From: Korobacter sp036501185
Lineage (GTDB): Bacteria > Acidobacteriota > Terriglobia > Terriglobales > Acidobacteriaceae
Assembly (NCBI GenBank): GCA_036501185.1
Contig: DASYAU010000138.1
Location: 62,001 to 126,000 of the forward strand
Reading direction: 5' to 3'
Length of the DNA: 64,000 nt
The notes below the pieces were generated by a model, which did no database searches, was not told the DNA's origin, and saw only the letters and a list, made by a program, of their open reading frames with translations. Below are positions 8,264 through 16,961 of this stretch, piece by piece. A program made the translations under genes and the position numbers. The first letter of the stretch is position 1, and every line of letters starts with the position of its first letter.

Positions 8264-10225
8264 ATGTCGAACGCCACCGTCCATGTGAATATTGATTCCA
8301 TCCTCCAGGAAAACCGCAAGTTCGAGCCTCCCAAGGAATTCAGCCAGCACGCGCACATCAAGAGCCTCGCAGAATACGAGAAGCTCTACCAGCAGGCGGC
8401 GGAGAAGCCGGAAGAATTCTGGGCCGGCATTGCGAACGAGCTGCACTGGTTCAAGCCGTGGAACAAGGTTCTGGAATGGGACGCGCCCCGGGCGAAGTGG
8501 TTTGTCGGCGGCGAGACCAATCTCTCTTACAACTGCCTCGATCGTCACGTGCATGGCGGCAAGCGGCACAAGGCGGCATTTATTTGGGAAGGCGAACCCG
8601 GCGATGTGCGCACCCTCACCTATCAGCAGCTGTGGCTCGAAACGCAAAAGTTCGCCAACGTCCTGTTGAACCTCGGCGTGAAAAAGGGCGATCGCGTCGC
8701 GATCTACATGGGCATGGTGCCGGAGCTTCCGGTGGCGATGCTCGCCTGCGCACGTATCGGCGCAACCCACTCGGTTATCTTCGGTGGCTTCTCGGCGAAT
8801 GCGCTGGTGGACCGCATCACCGACCAACAGGCCGTCGCGGTTATCACGCAGGATGGTTCATGGCGTCGCGGCAATGAAGTGAAGCTTAAAGCCACTGTGG
8901 ACGAGGCGCTGGAAAAATGTCCGACGGTAAAGTATGTCGTCGTCTACAAACGCACCGGCAACGCGATCACCATGAAGGAAGGCCGCGACCACTGGTGGCA
9001 CGACCTGATGGCCAAGGCGAAAGACGATTGCCCCGCCGAGCATCTCGATTCCGAGCACCCGCTGTACATCCTTTACACCTCGGGCACCACAGGAAAGCCG
9101 AAAGGGATTGTGCACACCACCGGCGGATACGCGGTGGGCACGTACATCACGACGAAATGGGTGTTCGATCTGAAGGACGATGACGTGTACTGGTGTACTG
9201 CCGACATCGGATGGGTCACCGGCCACAGCTATATCGTCTACGGCCCGCTGCAGTGCGGTGCGACGACCGTCATGTACGAGGGCGCCCCGAACTTTCCCGA
9301 CCTCGACCGCTTCTGGGCGCTGGTCGCGAAGCACAAAATCACAGTGTTCTACACTGCGCCGACGGCGATCCGTACTTTCATGAAGTGGGGCGCGGAATAT
9401 CCCAACCGTCACGACATGAGCTCGCTGCGCTTGCTGGGCAGCGTAGGCGAACCCATTAATCCCGAAGCGTGGATGTGGTATCGCGAAACCATCGGCAAAG
9501 ACCGTTGCCCAATCGTGGATACCTGGTGGCAAACCGAAACCGGCGCGATCATGATTTCGCCGCTGCCGGGCGCAATTGCGACTAAGCCCGGTTCCGCTAC
9601 ACGGCCGCTGCCGGGCATTGCCGCAGAAGTCGTGAACCGCTCGGGAGAAAAAGTGCCGCTCGGCTCGGGCGGTTTCCTCGTCATCAAGAAGCCGTGGCCA
9701 TCGATGATGCGCACGATTTATGGCGACGCTGAGCGCTACAAGCAGCAATACTGGTCCGACATTCCGGGCGTCTACTTCACCGGCGACGGCGCGCGCGAAG
9801 ACAAGGACGGCTACTTCTGGATCATGGGGCGCGTCGACGACGTCCTCAACGTTTCCGGCCACCGCCTCAGCACCATGGAAATTGAATCGGCTCTGGTGGC
9901 GCATCCGAAGGTCGCCGAAGCCGCGGTAGTCGGGCGGCCGGACGAGATGAAGGGTCAGGCGGTGTCCGCGTTCGTCACCTTGGAAGGAGGCAGCAAGCCT
10001 TCGCCGGAGTTGAAGGATGAGTTGCGGGCATGGGTGGCCAAGGAGATCGGCTCGATGGCCAAGCCCGACGACATCCGCTTTACCGACGCTTTACCCAAAA
10101 CCCGCAGCGGCAAGATCATGCGTCGACTGTTGCGGGAATTAGCCGCCGGTGGCGACGTCAAGGGCGACACCACCACGCTGGAAGATTTAAGCGTGATCGC
10201 CAAGCTCAAAGAAGACGAACAGTAG
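8264..10225 (+). CDS. acs: Acetyl-CoA synthetase (AMP-forming)
   Basis: A 653-residue enzyme very close to canonical Acs in length and motifs. It carries KWFVGGETNLSYNCLDRH, ACARIGATHSVIFGGFSA, the P-loop YTSGTTGKPKG, DTWWQTETG with the acetate-pocket Trp, the hinge GRVDDVLNVSGHR, and PKTRSGKIMRR, where the Lys is the usual site of Pat-type acetylation. It activates acetate for the TCA cycle and the glyoxylate or lipid pathways. The start at MSNATVHVN is preferred because AAGGA precedes it and the upstream in-frame ATG sits in the preceding terminator hairpin. Its own terminator follows, so it is a single-gene transcript. Confidence 0.95.
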   Translation: MSNATVHVNIDSILQENRKFEPPKEFSQHAHIKSLAEYEKLYQQAAEKPEEFWAGIANELHWFKPWNKVLEWDAPRAKWFVGGETNLSYNCLDRHVHGGKRHKAAFIWEGEPGDVRTLTYQQLWLETQKFANVLLNLGVKKGDRVAIYMGMVPELPVAMLACARIGATHSVIFGGFSANALVDRITDQQAVAVITQDGSWRRGNEVKLKATVDEALEKCPTVKYVVVYKRTGNAITMKEGRDHWWHDLMAKAKDDCPAEHLDSEHPLYILYTSGTTGKPKGIVHTTGGYAVGTYITTKWVFDLKDDDVYWCTADIGWVTGHSYIVYGPLQCGATTVMYEGAPNFPDLDRFWALVAKHKITVFYTAPTAIRTFMKWGAEYPNRHDMSSLRLLGSVGEPINPEAWMWYRETIGKDRCPIVDTWWQTETGAIMISPLPGAIATKPGSATRPLPGIAAEVVNRSGEKVPLGSGGFLVIKKPWPSMMRTIYGDAERYKQQYWSDIPGVYFTGDGAREDKDGYFWIMGRVDDVLNVSGHRLSTMEIESALVAHPKVAEAAVVGRPDEMKGQAVSAFVTLEGGSKPSPELKDELRAWVAKEIGSMAKPDDIRFTDALPKTRSGKIMRRLLRELAAGGDVKGDTTTLEDLSVIAKLKEDEQ

Positions 10226-10250
10226 TACACTGCTCGCAACGAGAAATACC

Positions 10251-10277
10251 GGGCACGCGAACAGCGTGCCCTTTTTA
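10251..10277 (+). terminator. Intrinsic terminator after acs
   Basis: An 8-bp stem (GGGCACGC / GCGTGCCC) with a short loop, followed directly by TTTTTATT. Confidence 0.9.
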
Positions 10278-10357
10278 TTGCGAGACAACGCTGGACGGGG
10301 TCTCTGCATCGAATCCTCTCTAAGTACTCCGCTCGACCCAAAGGCAGTTTTTCGCCC

Positions 10358-13285
10358 ATGAATAGTTCCTCTCCCGGGGTCGCTACTCAAAACGACGCGA
10401 CGGAACACGCGATCCAACTGCTCGCGCGCGAGAATAAGATTCTCGAACTGATAGCGCGTGGCGCGTCACTCGGCAAGGTGCTCACCGAGATTGCGTACGC
10501 CGCTGAGAGCAACTGCGACGCCGAGGTGCGCTGCTCCATCCTGTTGCTCGATCCTGCCGGCGACAAACTACTGCACGGGGCGGCCCCGAGCCTGCCCGAT
10601 GATTACAACCAGAAGATTCACGGAGTGCAGATCGGTCCCGAGGTCGGAACGTGCGGCAAAGCAGCGTTCTGCGGGAAACCCGTGATTACTCCGGATATCG
10701 ATGCCGATCCCAACTGGCAGCAGTTGAAAACCCTGGCACTCCCGTTAGGATTGCGAGGAGCGTGGTCTACTCCGATCTTGTCGTCGCAAGGTGCTGTGCT
10801 CGGCACCATCGGGATTTACTTCCTCGAGCCTGCCACCCCCACCGAGCGGGCAGGCCAGGTTATCGACTTGCTGGCGCGCACAGCTTCCATTGCCATCGAG
10901 CGTAGCCGGTCGGAAGCGCAGCGCATGCAGTACCAGAAGCAGATTGAGAAGCTCAACGATACCGGCATCCTGCTGGCGGCCGAACGCGACCTGGAAAAAA
11001 TTGTGCAGGCCGCCACCGACGCCGCGCGCGAGGTGAGCGGCGCAGCGTTCGGCGCGTTCTTCTACAACGTAATTGGCGCCGACGGTGAGAGTTATACGCT
11101 CTACACCATCTCCGGTGTGCCGCGCGAAGCGTTTTCGAAGTTTCCCATGCCGCGCAACACTGAAGTCTTCGCTCCAACCTTCATGGGCACAGGAACGGTG
11201 CGCTCTGCCGACATTACCAAGGACCCGCGGTACGGCAAGAACACGCCTCGCAACGGAATGCCGGAAGGCCATCTGCCGGTACGCAGCTACCTCGCCGTCC
11301 CAGTAGTCTCGGGCAGCGGCAAGGTGCTTGGCGGTTTGTTCTTCGGACATCCGGAGCCTGGTAAGTTCACCCCTGAGGCCGAGCACCTGGTTGAGAGCAT
11401 CGCATCGCAGGCGGCGGTGGCGGTTGATAATGCCCAGCTCAATGATGGCCTATCGCGTCAGTTGAAAGCCTCGGAAGACGTACAGGCTCGCCTGGCGATC
11501 GTTCAGCAGGCCGCACAGTTGGCCACTTGGGAATTGGACCTGAAGACTAACGAAATCCGCTTAACGCCCGGGAGCTGGCCGGTTTTCGGTTGCGAACTTT
11601 CGAAACTGAAGACGCGCGCGGACTGGGAAGAACGCATCCACCCCGACGATGTGACTGCGGTCCGTGATGCGCTGGCTGCCGCAATCAAACATGGCGTCGA
11701 CTACTTCTCTGAGTACCGCGTGCAATCTCCGCTGGGCTCGCGCTGGGTGCAAGGGCGCGGGCACGTCGTGTTCAATCCGCAGGATGGTAAGCCGGAACGC
11801 GTCGTTGTGCTGAGCATCGACATCACTGAACGCAAGCTGGCGGAAGAGGCGCTGCGCCTGAGCGACCAGAAGTTCCGCGAAGCGCAATTGGCTGTGGGCA
11901 TGGGCACGTGGCACTGGGACATTGCCCGCGACGAAGTTACGTGGACAACCGAGGTACCCACCTTTGAAGGAACCGTTTCTACTCCTTATGTGAAAGATTG
12001 GCTCGCCAGTGTGCATCCGGAAGATCTCGCCGCGACACAAGCCGAATTGGAGCGCGCATTCCGCGAGGGCGGCCCCTTCCGCATGGTGCATCGGCTCATC
12101 AAGCCGAACGGCGAAATCCGGTGGTCGTTCACCCAGGGGCAGATCAAGCTCGACGAGCATGGCAAGCCGATAACCGGCGTTGGCGTCACCATGGACATCA
12201 CCAGCCAGAAGGAAAGCGAACTCGAGCTCCTGGATACCCAGGAACGCTTCAAAATGGTCGTTGAATCGGCGGACCTTGGATTCTGGTACTGCGACTTGCC
12301 GTTCGGCGAACTTCGCTGGGACGCGCGTGTCAAAGATCACTTCTGGCTGTCGCCCGACGCCAAGATCACGATTGAAGATTTCTATCGCATCATTCATCCC
12401 GAAGATCGCGAGCGTACCCGCTACGCCATCGACCGTTCGATCCTGGAACATAAACGGTACGACGTGGACTACCGGACTGTCTCACCGTCCGGCGAACTGA
12501 AGTGGATCCGTGCGGTCGGACGTGCGGTGTATGCCGCCGGTGGCAAGCCGATCAGCTTCGACGGCGTAACTATGGACATTACGGCACGCCGCAAAGCCGA
12601 AGAAGCGCTGCGAAGCTCGGAAAAGCTCGCGGCCACCGGACGATTGGCTGCCACTATCGCGCACGAGATCAACAACCCGCTCGAGGCGGTGACTAACTTC
12701 ATCTATCTCGCAAAGACCGCGGAAAACTTGCCGCAGAACGTAGCGGATTACCTGGAGATCGCAGACCAGGAACTCGGGCGCGTATCGCACATTGCGCGCC
12801 AGACCCTCGGTTTCTATCGCGACTCCACCGGACCGAAGGTCATCCAGATCGCTGCCCTCGTGCAGGATGTGGTGAACCTCTATCAGCGGAAGATGAAGTA
12901 CAAGGCGTTAGCTCTCGATGTGGCCGTGGCGCCGGACCTGCAGATTACGTGCCTTGCCGGCGAAATGCGGCAGGTGCTCTCGAATTTACTGGCTAACGCC
13001 ATCGACGCTTCGCACGAGAACGGTAGGATCCGCATCCGGGCGCGGGGCGTCGGCAAGAATACGATCCGCATCACCATTGGCGATACCGGCCTCGGCATGA
13101 CGCCCGAAGTCCGCAACAAGCTGTTCACGCCCTTCTTCACCACGAAATCCGACGTGGGCACCGGCCTTGGGCTTTGGGTCACTAAGGGAATGGTAGAGAA
13201 GGCCAAGGGCCGTATCCAGTTCCGTAGCCGCGAAGGCTCAGGCACGGTGTTCAGCATGACATTCCCCGCGAGCACTGTTCACTAA
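10358..13285 (+). CDS. Soluble multi-sensor histidine kinase (GAF-GAF-PAS-PAS-PAS-HisKA-HATPase)
   Basis: A 975-residue cytoplasmic sensor kinase with no membrane segment. Domain order by pattern: GAF (about 26-185, with TCGKAAFCGKPV), a second GAF (about 200-365), and three PAS/PAC units (about 385-505, 515-635, 640-755; PAC ends ITERKLAEEAL and ITARRKAEEAL). The dimerisation domain has phospho-acceptor His769 in ATIAHEINNPLEA, and the ATPase domain has the N box (LANAIDAS), G1 (GDTGLGM) and G2 (GTGLGLWV). No response regulator is adjacent, so it is an orphan kinase. The paired GAF domains suggest a small-molecule or redox/light cue, but the ligand is unknown. Confidence 0.92.
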   Translation: MNSSSPGVATQNDATEHAIQLLARENKILELIARGASLGKVLTEIAYAAESNCDAEVRCSILLLDPAGDKLLHGAAPSLPDDYNQKIHGVQIGPEVGTCGKAAFCGKPVITPDIDADPNWQQLKTLALPLGLRGAWSTPILSSQGAVLGTIGIYFLEPATPTERAGQVIDLLARTASIAIERSRSEAQRMQYQKQIEKLNDTGILLAAERDLEKIVQAATDAAREVSGAAFGAFFYNVIGADGESYTLYTISGVPREAFSKFPMPRNTEVFAPTFMGTGTVRSADITKDPRYGKNTPRNGMPEGHLPVRSYLAVPVVSGSGKVLGGLFFGHPEPGKFTPEAEHLVESIASQAAVAVDNAQLNDGLSRQLKASEDVQARLAIVQQAAQLATWELDLKTNEIRLTPGSWPVFGCELSKLKTRADWEERIHPDDVTAVRDALAAAIKHGVDYFSEYRVQSPLGSRWVQGRGHVVFNPQDGKPERVVVLSIDITERKLAEEALRLSDQKFREAQLAVGMGTWHWDIARDEVTWTTEVPTFEGTVSTPYVKDWLASVHPEDLAATQAELERAFREGGPFRMVHRLIKPNGEIRWSFTQGQIKLDEHGKPITGVGVTMDITSQKESELELLDTQERFKMVVESADLGFWYCDLPFGELRWDARVKDHFWLSPDAKITIEDFYRIIHPEDRERTRYAIDRSILEHKRYDVDYRTVSPSGELKWIRAVGRAVYAAGGKPISFDGVTMDITARRKAEEALRSSEKLAATGRLAATIAHEINNPLEAVTNFIYLAKTAENLPQNVADYLEIADQELGRVSHIARQTLGFYRDSTGPKVIQIAALVQDVVNLYQRKMKYKALALDVAVAPDLQITCLAGEMRQVLSNLLANAIDASHENGRIRIRARGVGKNTIRITIGDTGLGMTPEVRNKLFTPFFTTKSDVGTGLGLWVTKGMVEKAKGRIQFRSREGSGTVFSMTFPASTVH

Positions 13286-13329
13286 GCTGATCTCGTGAGC
13301 TACAATCTCCGCGCCATCGCGGGGGCACA

Positions 13330-13674
13330 ATGACAGCAAGCCGCCAATTCAACAACTACGACGACTTCTTCCTCTTCTATCTGCAACAGCACCGCAACCC
13401 GGCGAACCGTGCGTTGCACGCCACCGGAACTTCACTCGGCCTGCTCACCATCGTGGTCGCGATTGCGCTGGGGCATCCGTGGTGGGCTTTCTTATGGCTG
13501 CCCATCGCCTACGGCTTTGCGTGGACCGGTCACTTCGTACTGGAGAAGAACAAGCCCGCGACCTTCGGCCACCCTTGGTGGTCGTTCATCAGTGACTTCC
13601 GCATGTTGTGGCTGATGGCCACCGGCCAGTTACAAAAGTGGATGGACAAGGGCGCCCTCCCAACCGCGCCGTAA
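13330..13674 (+). CDS. Mpo1-like (DUF962) membrane protein
   Basis: A 114-residue protein that matches the DUF962/Mpo1-like pattern: YLQQHRNPANRALHATG (conserved HxxPxNRxxH), two hydrophobic helices (about 34-68), the W..HFVLEKNKPATFGHPWWS signature and a second His. Yeast Mpo1 is a non-haem iron dioxygenase that alpha-oxidises 2-hydroxy fatty acids; a similar lipid role is possible here but unproven. It lies 44 bp after the histidine kinase with no clear terminator. Confidence 0.8.
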   Translation: MTASRQFNNYDDFFLFYLQQHRNPANRALHATGTSLGLLTIVVAIALGHPWWAFLWLPIAYGFAWTGHFVLEKNKPATFGHPWWSFISDFRMLWLMATGQLQKWMDKGALPTAP

Positions 13675-13725
13675 ATTCCCGGTTGATGCTTTTGCCGTGC
13701 GTGAGTCCAATGTTGCGAGGCCGGC

Positions 13726-13971
13726 GTGCGCGATCCCTTCGACTATTTCGGTGGAGTGCTGGGCATCGCGCTCGGCATTGTCTTTGCGGTGATTTTCTAC
13801 CGCATCGGCGAGATCGATTACGAGAAGGGATATATCACCGCACTCGCCAGCATCGCGGTGAGCCTCGCTTTTTGTTTTGCGATGAAAATGGGCGCATTAG
13901 GCGTCATTATCGGCCAGGTGCTTCTCTACGGCGTACTGTGGATTTACAACGCGCAAAGAGATGCGCGCTAG
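13726..13971 (+). CDS. Small two- to three-helix membrane protein
   Basis: An 81-residue protein starting at GTG with GAGG seven bases upstream. Hydrophobic segments span about residues 8-26, 38-54 and 57-72, with a charged hinge (YRIGEIDYEKG) between the first two and a basic C-terminus (NAQRDAR). No family is recognised. It is close behind the Mpo1-like gene on the same strand and may share its transcript. Confidence 0.6.
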   Translation: MRDPFDYFGGVLGIALGIVFAVIFYRIGEIDYEKGYITALASIAVSLAFCFAMKMGALGVIIGQVLLYGVLWIYNAQRDAR

Positions 13972-14007
13972 AAGGGCTGTTTCCCATCCTCCCAGCGCGC
14001 TCGCGAT

Positions 14008-15954
14008 CTACTGCTCGTTCTTCAGGTACTTGTTAAACCAGTTCACCGTGCGGTTGAGCGAGTCGATACGGTTTTCGCGCTTGCGGAAGCCGTGGCCTTC
14101 CTCCGGGTAATAGTGAACGTCGACCGTATGGCCTTCCTTCTTTAGGATGTCGACGATCTGCTCCGCTTCTTCCTTCGGCACCCGGATATCATTCTCGCCT
14201 TGCAGCACCAGCAGTGGCGCCTTTTCATTGCGGATGTACTTGATCGGCGAAGCGTCCGTGAATACCTGCTTGTCTTTCACCGGGTCGCCCATCAGAGACT
14301 TTTCGTACTCCTGCAGAAATGGGTCTTCGTGCTGCATCATCGTGTACCAGTCGATGATGCCGTACAACTCCACGGCGGCTGCCCAGAGGTCGGGCGTTTT
14401 GCCAATCGCTATCAATGTCATGAATCCACCGTACGAGCCGCCGGTGATGCCGACTTTCTTCGCATCCACGTAGCCGCTGTCGATGAGGAACTGCCGTCCC
14501 GCGACTTCGTCCTTCAGATCGCCGCCGCCAAGGTCTTGGTAGTTGGCTTTCTGGAACTCGATGCCATATCCCGTCGAGCCACGCACATTCGGTGCGATGC
14601 AAATGTATCCGCGTGAAGCCAGCGCGGCCGCATCGGCGTTGAAGTAGTCGGTCGTTTGTCCCGTCGGCCCACCATGCGGCAAAACGATGGCGGGATTGCT
14701 GCCGTCGCGTTTAAGATTCGGCGGCATCCACACCAGCGCGCTGATCATCTTGCCGTCGAAGCTCTTGTAGTGCACAATTTGCGACTGCGGCAGCGACTCA
14801 GGATTCAGTGACGCCAGCGCTGAATTCGTGAGCTGCGTCCCATGGTTCGTTCGCACGTCGTACACCCACAAATCCGATGGTCTCCGCGAACTCTGGTGAC
14901 TAAGCAACAGCCGCGTGCCGTCCGGCGACCATGGCGACGGGTTCGCCTCCTGGAATGTGAGGCCCTCAGGCATGTTCAGGCGCGCGCATTTCACAGACGT
15001 CCGTTCGCACAGAAACACGTCATTACGCCCGTCTTTGTTCAGTTGGTACGTGAAGCGTTTGCCATCTGGAGAAAAGTAGGCGTTGTTCGTCTCCCATCCT
15101 GTATCCGTCACCCAGGTAATTTTCTTGGTTGCGATATCGAGTAGTGCAATATTGGAAGATCCCGTCTTCTGGTTCGAATCGATCAGCGCAGTGTGCCCGT
15201 CAGGAGAAAGCGAACTGGCCGTAAACATCGCTTCTTTTTCATGCGGCGTCAGTTCCTCTTTCGCGCCCGTTTCGACATCAATGCGATAAACAGAGGCATT
15301 CGTGAACCCAGGATTCATGCGGTTGGCAAGCACATGCTTGCCGTCGGGAAACCACTGCGTAATCGACCACAGAAATCCGGGCGATTTCTCGTTGGTAACG
15401 TTTTTCACCTGGTGGGTGTTCCAGTCAAGCAGGGCGATATCGTTGTTCGAAGCAGTACGTGACTTGTAAACAATGGCGAGCAAGCTGCCATCGGGCGAGA
15501 ACTTGTAATCGCCCACGGCTGCGTCAGGCTGCTGGAAGTGGTTTTCCGCGGCACCCCCATTCACTGGCACGGATATCAGTTGCCACTGCTCGTTGCCGCC
15601 GGCATCCTGCGCGTACGTGATCCACTTGCCGTCGCGCGTGAAGCGGACGGTTGTCTGGGTATCGCGGGAGTACGACATTTGTATTGGGAAGCTGCCGCTG
15701 GCCGACATCTTCCAGACGTTGTCATTGCCGGTCATGTCGGTACTGAACGCGATCTCTTTGCCATCGGGCGACCACGCGCCCCCGCCAGAGCTCCGGCTAT
15801 AAAACAGATCGTCGACCGGAACCGGTCGCGCGCTCGGGTTTGCAGAGGATGTCAGCGAGTGAGGGTCGGTCGGCTGGCGATCGTCGGGACCATCGGCGAA
15901 GCAGAGACCGCAGCAAGTCAGGAGTACGATGCACGAGAATCGGTAGGAACGCAT
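14008..15954 (-). CDS. Secreted S9-family (prolyl oligopeptidase-type) peptidase
   Basis: A 648-residue exported serine peptidase. The start used has AAGGAGG upstream and begins with a signal peptide (MRSYRFSCIVLLTCCGLCFA), whereas the longer frame adds 19 Arg-rich residues. The N-terminal half is a WD40/TolB-like beta-propeller with repeated SPDGK motifs. The C-terminal alpha/beta-hydrolase has the nucleophile in GGSYGGFMT, the Asp in GENDIRVP and the His in EEGHGF. It probably cleaves oligopeptides in the periplasm or outside the cell. The Cys residues near the signal end leave lipoprotein processing possible. It is convergent with the small membrane protein and divergent from nothing nearby. 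Confidence 0.92.
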   Translation of the reverse strand: MRSYRFSCIVLLTCCGLCFADGPDDRQPTDPHSLTSSANPSARPVPVDDLFYSRSSGGGAWSPDGKEIAFSTDMTGNDNVWKMSASGSFPIQMSYSRDTQTTVRFTRDGKWITYAQDAGGNEQWQLISVPVNGGAAENHFQQPDAAVGDYKFSPDGSLLAIVYKSRTASNNDIALLDWNTHQVKNVTNEKSPGFLWSITQWFPDGKHVLANRMNPGFTNASVYRIDVETGAKEELTPHEKEAMFTASSLSPDGHTALIDSNQKTGSSNIALLDIATKKITWVTDTGWETNNAYFSPDGKRFTYQLNKDGRNDVFLCERTSVKCARLNMPEGLTFQEANPSPWSPDGTRLLLSHQSSRRPSDLWVYDVRTNHGTQLTNSALASLNPESLPQSQIVHYKSFDGKMISALVWMPPNLKRDGSNPAIVLPHGGPTGQTTDYFNADAAALASRGYICIAPNVRGSTGYGIEFQKANYQDLGGGDLKDEVAGRQFLIDSGYVDAKKVGITGGSYGGFMTLIAIGKTPDLWAAAVELYGIIDWYTMMQHEDPFLQEYEKSLMGDPVKDKQVFTDASPIKYIRNEKAPLLVLQGENDIRVPKEEAEQIVDILKKEGHTVDVHYYPEEGHGFRKRENRIDSLNRTVNWFNKYLKNEQ

Positions 15955-16034
15955 ATCCCTCCTTCTTACATTGCGCCGACGATATTCCGCCCGGAGTGGG
16001 GTTGGGGTCAAGCGGACGACACCAATTCAGTCGC

Positions 16035-16811
16035 TTACTGTTCGTGGTAGTTGTAGAGCAGACCGCCGTCGGTCACGAGGGTTGTGCCGGTAATGTAGTC
16101 GGCGTCGGAGGAGGCGAGGAACGCAGCGCACGCGGCCACATCCTCGGGCGTTCCCATTCGACGAAGCGGAATGTTGGCGAGCAGAGGATCAAGCTTTTCG
16201 GGATCGTGCAGCAGCTCCGCGTTGATGGGCGTCTTAATCGCACCGGGCGCAATGTTGTTTACCGTGATTCCATGCGGCGCGAGTTCGATGGCCAAATCGC
16301 GGCACAGCATCTTCAGTCCACCCTTGGCCGCGCAATACGAAGCGAAATTGGGGAACGGGAGTTCTTCGTGCACCGAACTGATGTTGATGATCTTGCCCCG
16401 CCGTTTTGCCTCCACCAGCGAGCGGGCAAAAATCTGTGACAAGAAGAACGGCCCCTTGAGGTTCACGCCCAGCACGAGGTCGTAATCTTCCTCCGTGGCC
16501 TGCAGGAATTCGGCGCGGCGCTCGATTCCGGCATTATTTACCAGGATGTCGATCTGGCCGGCTAGCAGTGCTTCGGCGTCGTCCAAGAAATTCTTGAGCG
16601 CATCGACATTACTTACGTCATTCTGCAGCGCGTGCGCCTGCCGCCCTAATTCACGCAGACGCCCAACGGTGTCGTCCGCATTGTCCTGGTGGGTCCGGTA
16701 GCTGATCACGACATCCGCGCCCTCTTCCGCGAAGCGTACGGCAATGCCGCGCCCGATTCCCTGGTCGCCGCCGGTAATCAGTGCCCGTTTGCCCGAAAGT
16801 CGCACTGCCAT
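16035..16811 (-). CDS. Short-chain dehydrogenase/reductase (classical SDR)
   Basis: A 258-residue NAD(P)-dependent oxidoreductase. It has the cofactor motif TGGDQGIGRGIA near residue 12, the NNAG motif (LVNNAGIE), catalytic Ser (INISSVHEE) and the YxxxK pair (YCAAKGGLK), plus the PG motif after strand 6 (APGAIKTPIN). The Ser/Tyr/Lys triad is complete. The closest named type is the glucose 1-dehydrogenase/3-oxoacyl-ACP reductase group, and the substrate cannot be fixed from sequence. Confidence 0.9.
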   Translation of the reverse strand: MAVRLSGKRALITGGDQGIGRGIAVRFAEEGADVVISYRTHQDNADDTVGRLRELGRQAHALQNDVSNVDALKNFLDDAEALLAGQIDILVNNAGIERRAEFLQATEEDYDLVLGVNLKGPFFLSQIFARSLVEAKRRGKIINISSVHEELPFPNFASYCAAKGGLKMLCRDLAIELAPHGITVNNIAPGAIKTPINAELLHDPEKLDPLLANIPLRRMGTPEDVAACAAFLASSDADYITGTTLVTDGGLLYNYHEQ

Positions 16812-16961
16812 TCGGATGCGCCATTACTGCGCAGGTTGGCCTCCTAATCCCGCTAGAACAGGGCGGGGAATCGACGATATACTGTTGCGTTCAGGCTTCG
16901 CATCGATTCGGTCCTAAATCCATCTAATTCAACAGTAAGCCTTAATGGGAGCTGGAATTTC

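Noticed and set aside
8858..9904. 348-codon minus-strand frame inside acs
   Set aside because: Shadow frame caused by the codon use of acs; no domain resemblance.
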